Below, in pieces: positions 23,459-32,587 of a DNA stretch of 64,000 nucleotides; position 1 is the stretch's first letter; the number at the start of each line of letters is the position of its first letter. The stretch spans positions 257,345-321,344 of the forward strand of contig JAVVRZ010000001.1 in NCBI GenBank assembly GCA_036654455.1. The letters are read 5' to 3'. The translations under genes were made by a program, and so were the position numbers. The notes beneath the pieces are model-generated. The model made no database searches. It had not been told where the DNA came from and saw only the letters and a program-made list of their open reading frames with translations. This stretch comes from Clostridia bacterium. GTDB lineage: Bacteria; Bacillota; Clostridia; Christensenellales; CAG-314.

Positions 23459-24574
23459 TTAAATATTTAGTGTGTCTTCATAAGAAGATATGCAGTTTTT
23501 ACCACGAGATTTTGAAAAGTAAAGCGCTTTATCGGCGCAGGTTGCAAGTTCGCCTCTACTCATAGCAAGACCTTTGCTGTTTGCGTAGCCAATACTGACA
23601 GTAACTTTGCCAAAGGAAGAAGATTTGTGCGAAACATTAAGTTTGTCAACTTTTTCCATAATTAAATCACAAATTTTTACAACATTTTCATTATCAAAAT
23701 TTACGCAAACTGCAACAAATTCTTCGCCTCCAATACGAGAAACGAAAAAAGAACACTCCGTCGCAATCTCACGCAAAACTTTGCCAATCTTTTGCAAACA
23801 ATTATCACCGTTTAAATGACCATACACGTCGTTATATGACTTAAATGAATCTATGTCCAACATAATTATAGACACATTATCGGGTTTTTGCGAAAAAACA
23901 TCATTTACAAACGTATTGTAATGACGCCGATTAGATAGTCCGGTAAGCTCGTCGATAAGGGAAAGTTTTTCTAATTGAACTTTATTTTGAAGACTAGTCA
24001 ACTGTAAATTGATAATGGTAACGTCTAGCCCTATTCCAACAATACAACAGCAAACAGCGTTTAGAATATCGTTAGAATATATTAGCGGGTAAGGTTGTTT
24101 GACAATAGAAGTTAAAATACAAAAAAAGGCGCAAGAGGACGCAGATAGCGCAATTGCATAAATCGGCTTGCAAATATGTAGCATAGGAATTATTATTAAA
24201 AAAACATAAAACGTAACCGCATAAACATCGGGGCTCTTAATAGTGCCTATGTCAGCTGCAAGATATAAAATGGCGATTGCGTAAATATAAAAGAATAATT
24301 TTGTTAATTTTTTATGTTTGTTTACTACAAACAACACTAATAACGTTTCCACCAAGAAAAACAATGCGTAAAATAAATAAAACAGTTTAAGATTACTGAT
24401 TAATGCGTTAAAAAATGTAAGCAAAAATAAAAATGCGCACATGCCGGTAGAAAAAATACAAGCTTTTTTTAGCAAAGAATAGTTGGTTTCTTCAAGTAAA
24501 TTCTTATTTTCTATATAAAATTTCGAATCAACATTACCAAACAAATAATCTTTAAATTTCGTAAACAGTTTCAT
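23459..24574 (-). CDS. Membrane-bound GGDEF diguanylate cyclase
   Basis: Probably synthesises cyclic di-GMP from two GTP. About six hydrophobic segments fill residues 35-195, followed by a GGDEF domain (about 210-371) with LSLIDELTGLSNRRHYN, the active loop SRIGGEEF and SRGKNCI. The loop is GGEEF, compatible with activity. The usual RxxD inhibitory site upstream of the loop is absent (TECSFFVSR), so product inhibition at that site is not expected. Start at 24574 is supported by AAAGGA; 15 upstream in-frame residues are unlikely. No c-di-GMP phosphodiesterase or receptor is in the window. Confidence 0.9.
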   Translation of the reverse strand: MKLFTKFKDYLFGNVDSKFYIENKNLLEETNYSLLKKACIFSTGMCAFLFLLTFFNALISNLKLFYLFYALFFLVETLLVLFVVNKHKKLTKLFFYIYAIAILYLAADIGTIKSPDVYAVTFYVFLIIIPMLHICKPIYAIALSASSCAFFCILTSIVKQPYPLIYSNDILNAVCCCIVGIGLDVTIINLQLTSLQNKVQLEKLSLIDELTGLSNRRHYNTFVNDVFSQKPDNVSIIMLDIDSFKSYNDVYGHLNGDNCLQKIGKVLREIATECSFFVSRIGGEEFVAVCVNFDNENVVKICDLIMEKVDKLNVSHKSSSFGKVTVSIGYANSKGLAMSRGELATCADKALYFSKSRGKNCISSYEDTLNI

Positions 24575-24876
24575 TATGTTGCGTCCTTTCGTATATATTA
24601 AAAGTATTGTGGCAAGCAAAAGACATTTAAATATTTTATCTATATGGTCTTGATTAAATATTTATTCCAAAAAGCATCAGCAATTATTCAAGTATTTTAT
24701 CTAACAAGATTATCAATTACAAGATAATTATAATAAGATAAATACTCATTCTTTTTGATTATACCATAAAAAACTTTAAAAGTCAATGTATTAAAAACAA
24801 TGTAAATTTTATAAAAAAAATTAGACTAAATTTTTTTAGTCTAATTGGTAATTTATAAACTTATTGTTAAATTAAA
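24575..24876. other. 302-bp AT-rich gap
   Basis: Between the GGDEF start and the CrtO-like gene. The only structure I see is the terminator at 24813-24846. The part next to the GGDEF gene must hold its promoter, which I could not define. Confidence 0.5.
24813..24846 (-). terminator. Terminator of the GT8/PlsC/CrtO-like gene set
   Basis: AATTAGACTAAA/TTTAGTCTAATT, perfect 12-bp stem with a 4-nt loop; eight T follow on the minus strand. 30 bp after the CrtO-like stop. Confidence 0.88.
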
Positions 24877-25461
24877 TTACTTGTTACATTCCCCCACTGA
24901 GATATTCTCAAACCTTTTTGATTTAATTTCATAGATTCGTAAAAGCTTGGGTCGATTATAACGCTGTATAAATATTGGCGGAATATTTAGTATTGCGTTG
25001 ATTATTACTATCGGCAATGAAATAGTCAAAAAGCTATAATTTAAAAAAATAAGATTTGCTAGTCCGGAAATTAGACAAAAGTAATGTATTATTTCTCCGC
25101 AACAGTTCTCTTGCAAAAATCTAAGCAAATAAGAGGGGTCGGTAGTATCAATTTTATTTTTCTTAAACGAGCCTAGTCCGTCAAGTTCCATAACATAGTC
25201 TTTCCATCTTTTGATGCGAGTAAATTCGTAAAATTTAAGTTCGGCGGAGTTAGTTTTAAAGAATTTTTTGTAAGGCGAAAAAAACCGCATCGGCAAAGAA
25301 TGTATTAAAAAGGCAAACAAGCCATCTACGCCTACCACTAATACAAAGTTAAGCAGAGTTAGTATTAGGCAATACCACACCGAATACGAACCTAGTAACC
25401 AGTTAAGTCCAAAGATTGTAAGTAAACTTGTAGAAATTATAACTATGTAGGGAGTAAACAT
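24877..25461 (-). CDS. CrtO-like (glycosyl-4,4'-diaponeurosporenoate acyltransferase family) membrane protein
   Basis: The C-terminal half resembles Staphylococcus CrtO, which acylates the sugar of staphyloxanthin. Matching segments are IKRWKDYVMEL, ENCCGEIIH (in place of ETKRAELIH, keeping Glu, Glu and His) and NIPPIFIQRYNRPKL, nearly identical to the CrtO NVPIIIVQRYNRPRL. Four to five membrane segments. There are no carotenoid genes nearby; instead a PlsC-like acyltransferase and a GT8 glycosyltransferase lie upstream on the same strand. I infer acylation of some glycolipid; the substrate is unknown. Confidence 0.75.
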   Translation of the reverse strand: MFTPYIVIISTSLLTIFGLNWLLGSYSVWYCLILTLLNFVLVVGVDGLFAFLIHSLPMRFFSPYKKFFKTNSAELKFYEFTRIKRWKDYVMELDGLGSFKKNKIDTTDPSYLLRFLQENCCGEIIHYFCLISGLANLIFLNYSFLTISLPIVIINAILNIPPIFIQRYNRPKLLRIYEIKSKRFENISVGECNK

Positions 25462-25633
25462 TTTTCACCTTTGCGTAATAGTATTAGATGGCAAAACCAT
25501 CGATATTTGTTGTTTTGTAAATGTATCAAGATTAGTTCTTAATTAAACTTTACGGTATTTAAAAAAAATATATAAAATATTATACCCCAAGGCTTACATT
25601 ATTACAAGAATAAAATTTAAATATCTCAAAATT

Positions 25634-26488
25634 TTAAACAATAAAGTTTCCGCCATCATAAGCAAGTGGAATTTTATACACTTCTTCATATTTTGCCTTA
25701 ACCAAAGAGAAGTTTTGTTCTAACATATCTTCAACGTTTTCCCTTTCGGTAAGCTTAGAATTTGGATAAATCGGTGGCATTACGTGAATAGTGTAATTTT
25801 GATTAGGAAAACCAAACTCGTCTACTCCGTCTACGGTTGTAAGGGTAGTAAAACAAGGAATAACCGGAACATTATTCTTAACGGCATACAAAAAAGCTCC
25901 ACGCTTAAATGGCTTAGGCTTGCGATAATTCCACCACATAGATTGTTCGGGATAAACTAAAATATATTGCCCCCGATTAAGTAATTCCGTAAAAGCGGAA
26001 TTAAAATTGCGCATTGTATGGATATTGCTACTCAAAGGCAAAGTGTAGTAATATTTTAACATATAGCCGACTGAACCCGGCATATTATAATTGCCTTCTC
26101 TTATAACAAAATTAAGACGTTTGTTTACTTTTGACTCTAAAACAGCGTTATAGACACAAATATTTTCAAACTGACTGAAATGATTGCTTGTTATAATTGC
26201 ACCGCCGTCAACTTTTTTGAAATTTTCTGCGCCTTCAACTTTAACGTTAAATTTCTTTTTAAAAGTTTTGTTAAAGCGGTTGCCTAAAAAGACTGCTATT
26301 GCAGTCTTAATTTTTGTAGAAAATTTAACCTTTAAATAGTCAACGTCTTCGGGAAGCAAAGTTTTTGTAGGCGGGTCAGCCTCTACGTCAATAAAGAAAT
26401 AATCTCCGCCTAGCCTCTCATATTCTTTTATCTTGTTGACTATGGCTAATCTTTCAAGATATTTATCGTTTTGTTGATTGTCACTCAT
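25634..26488 (-). CDS. PlsC-like lysophospholipid/glycolipid acyltransferase (HX4E variant)
   Basis: Acyltransferase of the PlsC/LPLAT superfamily. A catalytic block TSNHFSQFEN (about residues 101-110) is followed by NFVIREGNY, the FPEG-like block VYPEQSMWW, and KRGAFLYAVKNNVPVIPCF. The canonical motif is HX4D; here it reads H-F-S-Q-F-E, a Glu in place of Asp, and FPEG has become YPEQ. No membrane anchor except a possible amphipathic segment near residue 55. The gene is 12 bp after the GT8 gene, so the two are co-transcribed. Confidence 0.82.
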   Translation of the reverse strand: MSDNQQNDKYLERLAIVNKIKEYERLGGDYFFIDVEADPPTKTLLPEDVDYLKVKFSTKIKTAIAVFLGNRFNKTFKKKFNVKVEGAENFKKVDGGAIITSNHFSQFENICVYNAVLESKVNKRLNFVIREGNYNMPGSVGYMLKYYYTLPLSSNIHTMRNFNSAFTELLNRGQYILVYPEQSMWWNYRKPKPFKRGAFLYAVKNNVPVIPCFTTLTTVDGVDEFGFPNQNYTIHVMPPIYPNSKLTERENVEDMLEQNFSLVKAKYEEVYKIPLAYDGGNFIV

Positions 26489-26500
26489 AATTTAATGCCT

Positions 26501-27496
26501 TTAAGCAAAAACCATATCGCCGATTAAGTCGTCGTTGCTTTCAAGTTTAGGCTCTTGATAATTTTTTACTACTAATTTTTTGTAAAAAGTATGTTCAAGT
26601 TTACAAATACGCTTTGCTCTTAGTTTTAAATTAACGCTACCTAATTTGTCTTTACTGCGTTGTTCGTTGGTATATTTCTCTCTCTTTTGAAATAGTAAAT
26701 CATAAAAAACAGTTTTTACGGCATATTGCCAAAAATATTTGTCATATTTAATGCCATAATACGTCCACGGTTTTTTAAATAACGCATAGTGTATTAAATT
26801 TAATTCGCCCTTGTAGCCGTCTTGAACACATTCTTTATTCCAACTCAATGGAATATATGTAACTTTATCTTTTGCAATAAAATTAAGATAATCTTGGTCT
26901 TGGGCAATCGTTTCAAATTTGTAAGTTTTTATCATTTGTATAAAGCATTGCTCAATGTCATATTCTCTAAACTTTTTTAAATTCATTACTAAAATACCGG
27001 CGTTAAAATATTTGCGATAGTCAAGCCCTAAGACTATTTTGGAATAATCTCTATATTCTTTTACGCTTGCAACGATTTGTTCGGGAATTGCGCCTAAAAA
27101 GTTGTCGCCTATTTCAACATTATAAAGTTTAGAAATGTCGCCTAAAACAACTATGTCGGCGTCAAGATACAATGCCTTGTCGTATTGAGGGAACAATGTT
27201 TGTATAAAAAATCTAAAATATGTTGTCTTTGTGTAATAGTCACGAGTGTCCAAAGCGTCGCAACAGCTAGCAAGCCTTTCGCATACGTTTACAAATTCTA
27301 TCTCAAAATTATCACATTGATAAGAATAAATGATATCTTTGTTGGTTGTGTTCAAGCCATTATTTAGAATATACACGCTATACTTATTTTCTTGGTTTGC
27401 ATTATCTATTAAAGAGCGTAGAGCAACTGTCAAATATGGAACATAGTTATCATCAACGGCAAAAAAGATAGGTATTTTGTTAGTTTTGATAATCAT
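26501..27496 (-). CDS. Family 8 glycosyltransferase
   Basis: GT8 retaining glycosyltransferase, cytosolic or membrane-associated. It starts MIIKTNKIPIFFAVDDNYVPYLTVALRSL, typical of the family, with the metal-binding DxD motif in ALYLDADIVVLGDI (about residue 112), FNAGILVMNLKKF, and DQDYLNF. A C-terminal extension (about 270-331) is basic. GT8 members use UDP-glucose or UDP-galactose; the acceptor is unknown. First gene of the set with the two acyltransferases. Confidence 0.9.
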   Translation of the reverse strand: MIIKTNKIPIFFAVDDNYVPYLTVALRSLIDNANQENKYSVYILNNGLNTTNKDIIYSYQCDNFEIEFVNVCERLASCCDALDTRDYYTKTTYFRFFIQTLFPQYDKALYLDADIVVLGDISKLYNVEIGDNFLGAIPEQIVASVKEYRDYSKIVLGLDYRKYFNAGILVMNLKKFREYDIEQCFIQMIKTYKFETIAQDQDYLNFIAKDKVTYIPLSWNKECVQDGYKGELNLIHYALFKKPWTYYGIKYDKYFWQYAVKTVFYDLLFQKREKYTNEQRSKDKLGSVNLKLRAKRICKLEHTFYKKLVVKNYQEPKLESNDDLIGDMVFA

Positions 27497-27675
27497 AATA
27501 TAATCTCCTAAATAGTATTGTTGTTACATTAATACATTTTTGTGATATTTGCACGAAAATTCTTTTAAAATTGAGATACTCTTGAAAAACTATTATTATA
27601 CTCAACTCTAATAATATTCGACCTGTGTTTTTATATCTACTAATAAGAGAATTTGCTTAAAATACCTCAAATTAG

Positions 27676-27703
27676 TTGCCAAAAACTCTATTTTAGCTAT
27701 AAT
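27676..27703 (+). promoter_or_regulatory. Promoter giving a possible leaderless mRNA for the XRE regulator
   Basis: TTGCCA, 16-bp spacer, perfect TATAAT; only seven bases separate the -10 from the ATG at 27711, and no ribosome binding site is present. Confidence 0.55.
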
Positions 27704-27710
27704 AGTTGTT

Positions 27711-28289
27711 ATGGAAGATTTAAAAATAATAATTGCTGAAAACTTAATAGATTTGCGTAAGCAAAATAAAATGACCCAATCCGAACTTGCCGAACGACTA
27801 AATTATACGGATAAAGCAGTGTCAAAATGGGAGCACGGCGACGCCTGTCCCCCGATTGAGGTGCTTAGTGAAATTGCAAATATGTATAATGTCACTGTCG
27901 ACTATTTAACGCATCGTGGCACTGTAAAAGAAAAGTCTGCATTTGTGCTTAAAAATAAGAAAAATAATAAAATTATTATTGCTTTGCTTGCCGTTTCGCT
28001 TGTATGGATACTGGCTACTATTTTCTTCGTGTATTGTAAAATAATAGGAAACTATGTATTCTGGCAAGTGTTCTTGTGGGCAATTCCGGCGTCTGCGACT
28101 CTACTTATAATTTTTAACGGCATTTGGGGAAGAAGAAAATATGGCGTAATTTACGTTTCTATCCATATTTGGTCGCTACTTGTATGTTTCTATATTCAAT
28201 TTATAGCCTACAACTTATGGCCAATTTTTATACTAGGCGCTCCTGTTCAAATAGCCATTGTGCTTTGGTACAATCTTAAAAAACAATAG
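27711..28289 (+). CDS. XRE-family regulator with C-terminal membrane segments
   Basis: An N-terminal helix-turn-helix (residues 7-62: LIDLRKQNKMTQSELAERLN, YTDKAVSKWEHGDACP) is followed by about four membrane helices (88-190). Such membrane-tethered XRE regulators are common in Firmicutes and often regulate an adjacent membrane system. It is divergent from the GT8 gene, so that gene set is a plausible target. The start is fixed by the HTH; no Shine-Dalgarno is present and the promoter abuts the ATG. Confidence 0.88.
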   Translation: MEDLKIIIAENLIDLRKQNKMTQSELAERLNYTDKAVSKWEHGDACPPIEVLSEIANMYNVTVDYLTHRGTVKEKSAFVLKNKKNNKIIIALLAVSLVWILATIFFVYCKIIGNYVFWQVFLWAIPASATLLIIFNGIWGRRKYGVIYVSIHIWSLLVCFYIQFIAYNLWPIFILGAPVQIAIVLWYNLKKQ

Positions 28290-28662
28290 GCTTACCGTTT
28301 AGTCGATGTTGCGCTATTCGCCCCGTCTAGATGCCCTTTACGCCCTCAAACGAGCAAGTAATGATACTAATTTATGCAAAGGTTATAGATAAAGTAATTT
28401 TATTATATTGTTTTGATTATTTTAATTATAAATTATTATTTAAAAGTATTTTCAATTTGCCTCCCTTACGCTAGGAAAAACAAGTTTGATTATATAACAT
28501 ATTTAAGATTTTTGTTAGAAAAATTTTCGTCATAGTCTATTAGATATTTAATAAATTTTAATTTTTAAAAAATATCTCGGTCAATTTTGACCGAGATAAA
28601 TTTTATAGTTTTTACTTTAATAAAAATTAAATTTCTTTTAAAGTTTAGTAAATTTAAATATT
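28290..28662. other. 373-bp intergenic region
   Basis: No gene recognised. A patch at about 28300-28370 is noticeably richer in G+C than its surroundings (contains TCGCCCCGTCTAGATGCCC) and may be the remnant of something lost. The terminator of the lipoprotein gene is at 28565-28598. Confidence 0.45.
28565..28598 (-). terminator. Terminator of the surface/ABC operon
   Basis: TATCTCGGTCAA/TTGACCGAGATA, perfect 12-bp stem with a 2-nt loop, followed on the minus strand by six T. 65 bp after the lipoprotein stop. Confidence 0.85.
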
Positions 28663-31600
28663 CTATGGCTTTTGAGCTGGAATATATTCGATTACGCCCA
28701 TTAACTGCATTGGACCGGCAGAACCTCTAAATTCGAGCAAATCGCTTGTAGCCGAGCCTAAAAATGACTGTGTCATCATAGTGTTATACATAGTGATATA
28801 AGCGACTGTTTTTTCAGCGTTATTTTGTTGTTGTTGATAAACTCCAACAATAAATTGTTCTTTGGGCGTTAAGGTCAAACCTTGTTGCGCCTTGCCGAGA
28901 GCTGTTCTAACCTCGTTAGTTGCCGTAGCCACTGCACTTGCAAATGCTGTAACTTGCGAATATTCGTTTACAGGCGCCATAAACATTCCACCTTGTTTAC
29001 GAGGGTCGTTATAATTGTAATCGGGAGTTGTGTTATCGCTATCAACTTGATAGTAATATGGTCTAGTAATATTGTAGGTTACTTTACCGTCGGCGCTAAT
29101 AAATTTAATGTCCCAACAAGGGTTAATACCTGAGGCTGCGTTACCTGCTTCCCCCACGCCACATATAATAAAGTTAACCATTTCGGCGTTTGCCGAAGTT
29201 TTTATCGCTTGCATAGAGTTTGCGGTAAACAATTTAACATTATCGTTTAATGGTCCTTTAAGGGTTTGAGCGGCAGCGCTAAATCCACTTGCTACAAACC
29301 AAAGTTCTGTGCCTGATACCCAGTTATCAAAGGTATTGTCGCCTTTAAAAGTATAACGAGGGTCGCAAGAAAAGACTTTACCGTCAACAACCTTGTCGTA
29401 TTGCGTTCCAAAATAGTCTTGTAGATTGATAAGCGGACCGCCAGCTCTTGATAAGTGACAGTTTTCGACCGTTGTATCATAACAGCCCCAAGTGCTTATG
29501 GCAAAAGCGTTTGTGTTATAAATTCGAGTGTTCTTTACAATACCGCTAGAATTTAGCACGGGTTCTCCACCGCCGTGATAACAAACACCGCTAGAACCTT
29601 CGGTTAATATACAGTTATTAACGTCAATGTCGCCATAGCCTTTAATGCAAATAAAACCGCTAGTTTCGTAGTAATGCTCATTTACGGGTTTGCCCCAGGC
29701 ATCTGTGCCGTCGGGGCGTTTGTTGTTGCCGATAATCTTTAAATTATTAAAGACCATTTTATTCCAGTCGCCCGGTGCCGGCGAACGAGTAATGCCGGTA
29801 AGTTTGGCAGGATAAGTGCCGTCAGCCATAACAACCGCATTTTGGAAAATTGCTTGATAACTATTTGCAAGTTTGTTTGTCTTAACATCGCCAACAAATT
29901 CAGTAAATATACCGTGCGAAGCGTTACCGCCAATACCTTTTTCGCATACGCCTAAACGAGCAAGTCCCTTGCCGTCTACCGTAAAGTAATTGCCGTTTAC
30001 AGTTATGGTATTGTCTTTGTTATCGCTAAATCTTACAAAGGGGTTGCAATTTTGCTCTTTTTGACTACCCATAGAGTTACCGTCGTTAGGTCTTGCGTGT
30101 CCTAAGGGTTTGTTTGTTTTAATATCTATAAGAAGATTTGCGGTGACTGTTTCTTCTACGCCGTCATCGGTTCTTGTAAAAGTAATGGTGGTTCCATCGA
30201 TAGAACGAGTAACAACTGCATCGTCGTATGTGACTACGCCGTCTTTTGTAGCTTGATTGTAAACCTTTGTATAGTAATTTCCATTTTTTTCTTCAACAAT
30301 ATAGAAATTCTCTTTGTTGTCAAAATAAGTTCTACCTATGCAATTACATTCGCTTTCCTTATCCAAAAAGTTCTCGCTTGTGTGAGGGGTTGTTAGCAAT
30401 AGCGAACGAAGTAAGTTTACAGTGTGAATTTCAAGGTCAAGGAAGCAAGTCTTCATACCTTCTTGGGTATAAACGTTATGACCGTCGTTGACTACAAAAG
30501 TCATAATAAGCGGAGTCATATTTGTTTGGTAAGTTGGCTTGATTGTAAGTTCAATATTCTTTCCAACAGCTAAGGCGTTAAATTGAATAGAATTGTTTGT
30601 AAGCGTAGCGTATTCGCTCATTGATTTGCTTACGCCGTCAACCTTAATTGTATAAGTTACGGGGAAAGCGTTAAATAAACCGACTGCAACGTTAAAGTCA
30701 GGAACAAATAAGTTAGCAGAACCAATAGTATATGGTACGGCTATCGTATCTAAGAAACCTAATTTGGTACTTTCCTTAACTAGATTATCAACGGTATCTT
30801 GATAATTTGAATAATTAGCGCCTTGTGTGAAAGTGGTAGAATAGTCGACAATTCTTACTTTCCAAATTGCGACTTTTTCGCCTTTTGTAAGTCTAATAAT
30901 AGCGTAACCTACTTTACTTGCAACTAACTTTTCATTATCTTCAATTAAATCAATGCTATCTTGCGCTGTTTGAGCTAAAATTTCAATTTTTGCGCCCGTG
31001 CCAAAAGTATACTGCATTCCTTTAAACAATATAAAAGTGCTAGTTTCAACTACTTTTTGACCGATTAATTCGCCCGAACTAATTGGAGCGTAGGTTGACT
31101 CTTGTACCGTAAAAGTAAACGTTACGGGTTTACTATCTTTTCCGTTGCCTTTTGCTATAATTTCTATGGTATGTTTTTCGCCCAAAGCAAAGTTAGGTAA
31201 AGGAAAAATATTAATGGCGACAGTACGAGGTTCTCCGCCGTCTACTATTATTTGATAAGAAGTTGCCGAAGCAGATTTATCCCAAAATAGACTTCCTTCG
31301 CAATATTGAATATTTGTAACTTCGGCGTTAACAAATACGCTCCATTTTGCGTAAAGAGTAACGTCGCCGGTTGCTTTATCTGTTGCAAAGTTCCATAAGG
31401 TAGTAAATTTGTTGTCTTTATACCAACCATCAAAAGTATAACCATCTTTTGTAGGGTCGGCGGGTCTAATTAAAAGCGAGTCGTAACCAACGGTTGTTTT
31501 TTCTATTACCGTTCCGCCGTCCGTATCAAAGTTTGCGTCATAAATTTCGACTGCCCACTTTGCGTAGAGCGTTGTATCGGCATTTGGCATCGTGGTGAAA

Positions 31601-32040
31601 ACATAAGGCTTTTCAAGTGTAATGTCGCTAAACCAACCTTGAAAAATATAGCCAACCTTGGTAGGGTCTGCCGGTTGAATAATGGTTTCGCTCTCAAAAG
31701 TCGTAAGCGAATCAACTATACTACCGCCGTTTGTTTCAAATTCGATAGTGTATTTGCTTAGCCACTTAGCGTGAATGGTTGTTGTTTTAGTTATGTTGTT
31801 AACATTTTTATCCAAAAAAGGTTGTGTCAAGCCGGTATCCGTAAACCAACCTGCAAACTTTTTGTCTGCTTTTGTGGGGTTAGCAGGCATTTGGAAATCT
31901 TTGGTAATCTCGATATCGTCTATGCTACTTCCACCGTTTGTATCAAACTTAATATAAGCTTTATCGTTACAAGCGCTTAGAACTAACGTAGATAACATTA
32001 CTATTACTAACAATAGCGCAAGATATGATTTTCTTTTCAT
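28663..32040 (-). CDS. Large surface lipoprotein with three InlB B-repeats and a beta-helix-like region
   Basis: A lipoprotein signal (residues 1-24) has the lipobox LSAC, so Cys24 should be lipidated by the Lgt encoded at 58 kb. Three InlB B-repeats (Listeria-Bacteroides type) follow at about 28-93, 95-164 and 166-234, each with F-x-TNGG or TDGG, PTK and GW(F/Y) landmarks and ending AKW. After a beta-rich linker, residues about 690-900 look like a right-handed beta-helix (short repeated VNNC, VKNTRIYNT, VENCHL elements). 1125 residues, exported, function unknown. It is the last gene of the operon with the ABC transporter. Confidence 0.85.
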   Translation of the reverse strand: MKRKSYLALLLVIVMLSTLVLSACNDKAYIKFDTNGGSSIDDIEITKDFQMPANPTKADKKFAGWFTDTGLTQPFLDKNVNNITKTTTIHAKWLSKYTIEFETNGGSIVDSLTTFESETIIQPADPTKVGYIFQGWFSDITLEKPYVFTTMPNADTTLYAKWAVEIYDANFDTDGGTVIEKTTVGYDSLLIRPADPTKDGYTFDGWYKDNKFTTLWNFATDKATGDVTLYAKWSVFVNAEVTNIQYCEGSLFWDKSASATSYQIIVDGGEPRTVAINIFPLPNFALGEKHTIEIIAKGNGKDSKPVTFTFTVQESTYAPISSGELIGQKVVETSTFILFKGMQYTFGTGAKIEILAQTAQDSIDLIEDNEKLVASKVGYAIIRLTKGEKVAIWKVRIVDYSTTFTQGANYSNYQDTVDNLVKESTKLGFLDTIAVPYTIGSANLFVPDFNVAVGLFNAFPVTYTIKVDGVSKSMSEYATLTNNSIQFNALAVGKNIELTIKPTYQTNMTPLIMTFVVNDGHNVYTQEGMKTCFLDLEIHTVNLLRSLLLTTPHTSENFLDKESECNCIGRTYFDNKENFYIVEEKNGNYYTKVYNQATKDGVVTYDDAVVTRSIDGTTITFTRTDDGVEETVTANLLIDIKTNKPLGHARPNDGNSMGSQKEQNCNPFVRFSDNKDNTITVNGNYFTVDGKGLARLGVCEKGIGGNASHGIFTEFVGDVKTNKLANSYQAIFQNAVVMADGTYPAKLTGITRSPAPGDWNKMVFNNLKIIGNNKRPDGTDAWGKPVNEHYYETSGFICIKGYGDIDVNNCILTEGSSGVCYHGGGEPVLNSSGIVKNTRIYNTNAFAISTWGCYDTTVENCHLSRAGGPLINLQDYFGTQYDKVVDGKVFSCDPRYTFKGDNTFDNWVSGTELWFVASGFSAAAQTLKGPLNDNVKLFTANSMQAIKTSANAEMVNFIICGVGEAGNAASGINPCWDIKFISADGKVTYNITRPYYYQVDSDNTTPDYNYNDPRKQGGMFMAPVNEYSQVTAFASAVATATNEVRTALGKAQQGLTLTPKEQFIVGVYQQQQNNAEKTVAYITMYNTMMTQSFLGSATSDLLEFRGSAGPMQLMGVIEYIPAQKP

Positions 32041-32120
32041 ATTATTCTCCTATTAATTATTATTGTTATAAAAACCAAAAGTATTTACAATTGGTGAATT
32101 TTTAATTATATTGATATTAT

Positions 32121-32585
32121 TTAGGCAAATGGGTCTATCGTGCCACCGCCCGGCGTCTTTGGAGCTAGCATAATTGTCGCAGATTTTTCCGAACCGTCGG
32201 CGCATTTAATTGTGATGGGAACACCGCCTTCGGGGACTTTGCCTTTGAGAAATGTTACTATCGCCATACCCTCTCCTGCTTGGGATACTGAAACTATATC
32301 ATTGTAAGATGATGGAATGATGATATTTACATCGTGTGAAGTAACATTTTCTGGGGAAACAATCCAATAAAGCAAATACGTGCTACTTGCGTCTAACTCA
32401 ACTTCAATTACGAGCTTGTCTTCTTCGTTAAGCTCTAATTTTTTACCGTTTATGTCCGTAAAATATATGTCCGTAGCGGTAACATTTTCGGGAAAATAGT
32501 CAGCCATTATACCAAACACCGATACAACGATAATGGATAAACAAAATACTACAAGAACTATTACTATAATTAATTTTCTATTCAT
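32121..32585 (-). CDS. Membrane-anchored extracellular protein with Ig-like fold
   Basis: One N-terminal membrane helix (residues 5-27) is followed by a beta-rich domain of about 110 residues. The pattern YLLYWIVSPENVTSHDV...IVSV resembles bacterial Ig-like (BIG2-type) domains. The C-terminus PKTPGGGTIDPFA is probably unstructured. No catalytic motif. It lies 2 bp after the ABC permease stop, so it is in the same operon; an accessory or substrate-binding role outside the membrane is my inference. Confidence 0.7.
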   Translation of the reverse strand: MNRKLIIVIVLVVFCLSIIVVSVFGIMADYFPENVTATDIYFTDINGKKLELNEEDKLVIEVELDASSTYLLYWIVSPENVTSHDVNIIIPSSYNDIVSVSQAGEGMAIVTFLKGKVPEGGVPITIKCADGSEKSATIMLAPKTPGGGTIDPFA

Positions 32586-32587
32586 AT

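Noticed and set aside
29292-31980. Several 60-83 codon ORFs inside the lipoprotein gene
   Set aside because: They are other-frame shadows of the long InlB-repeat gene, without ribosome binding sites.
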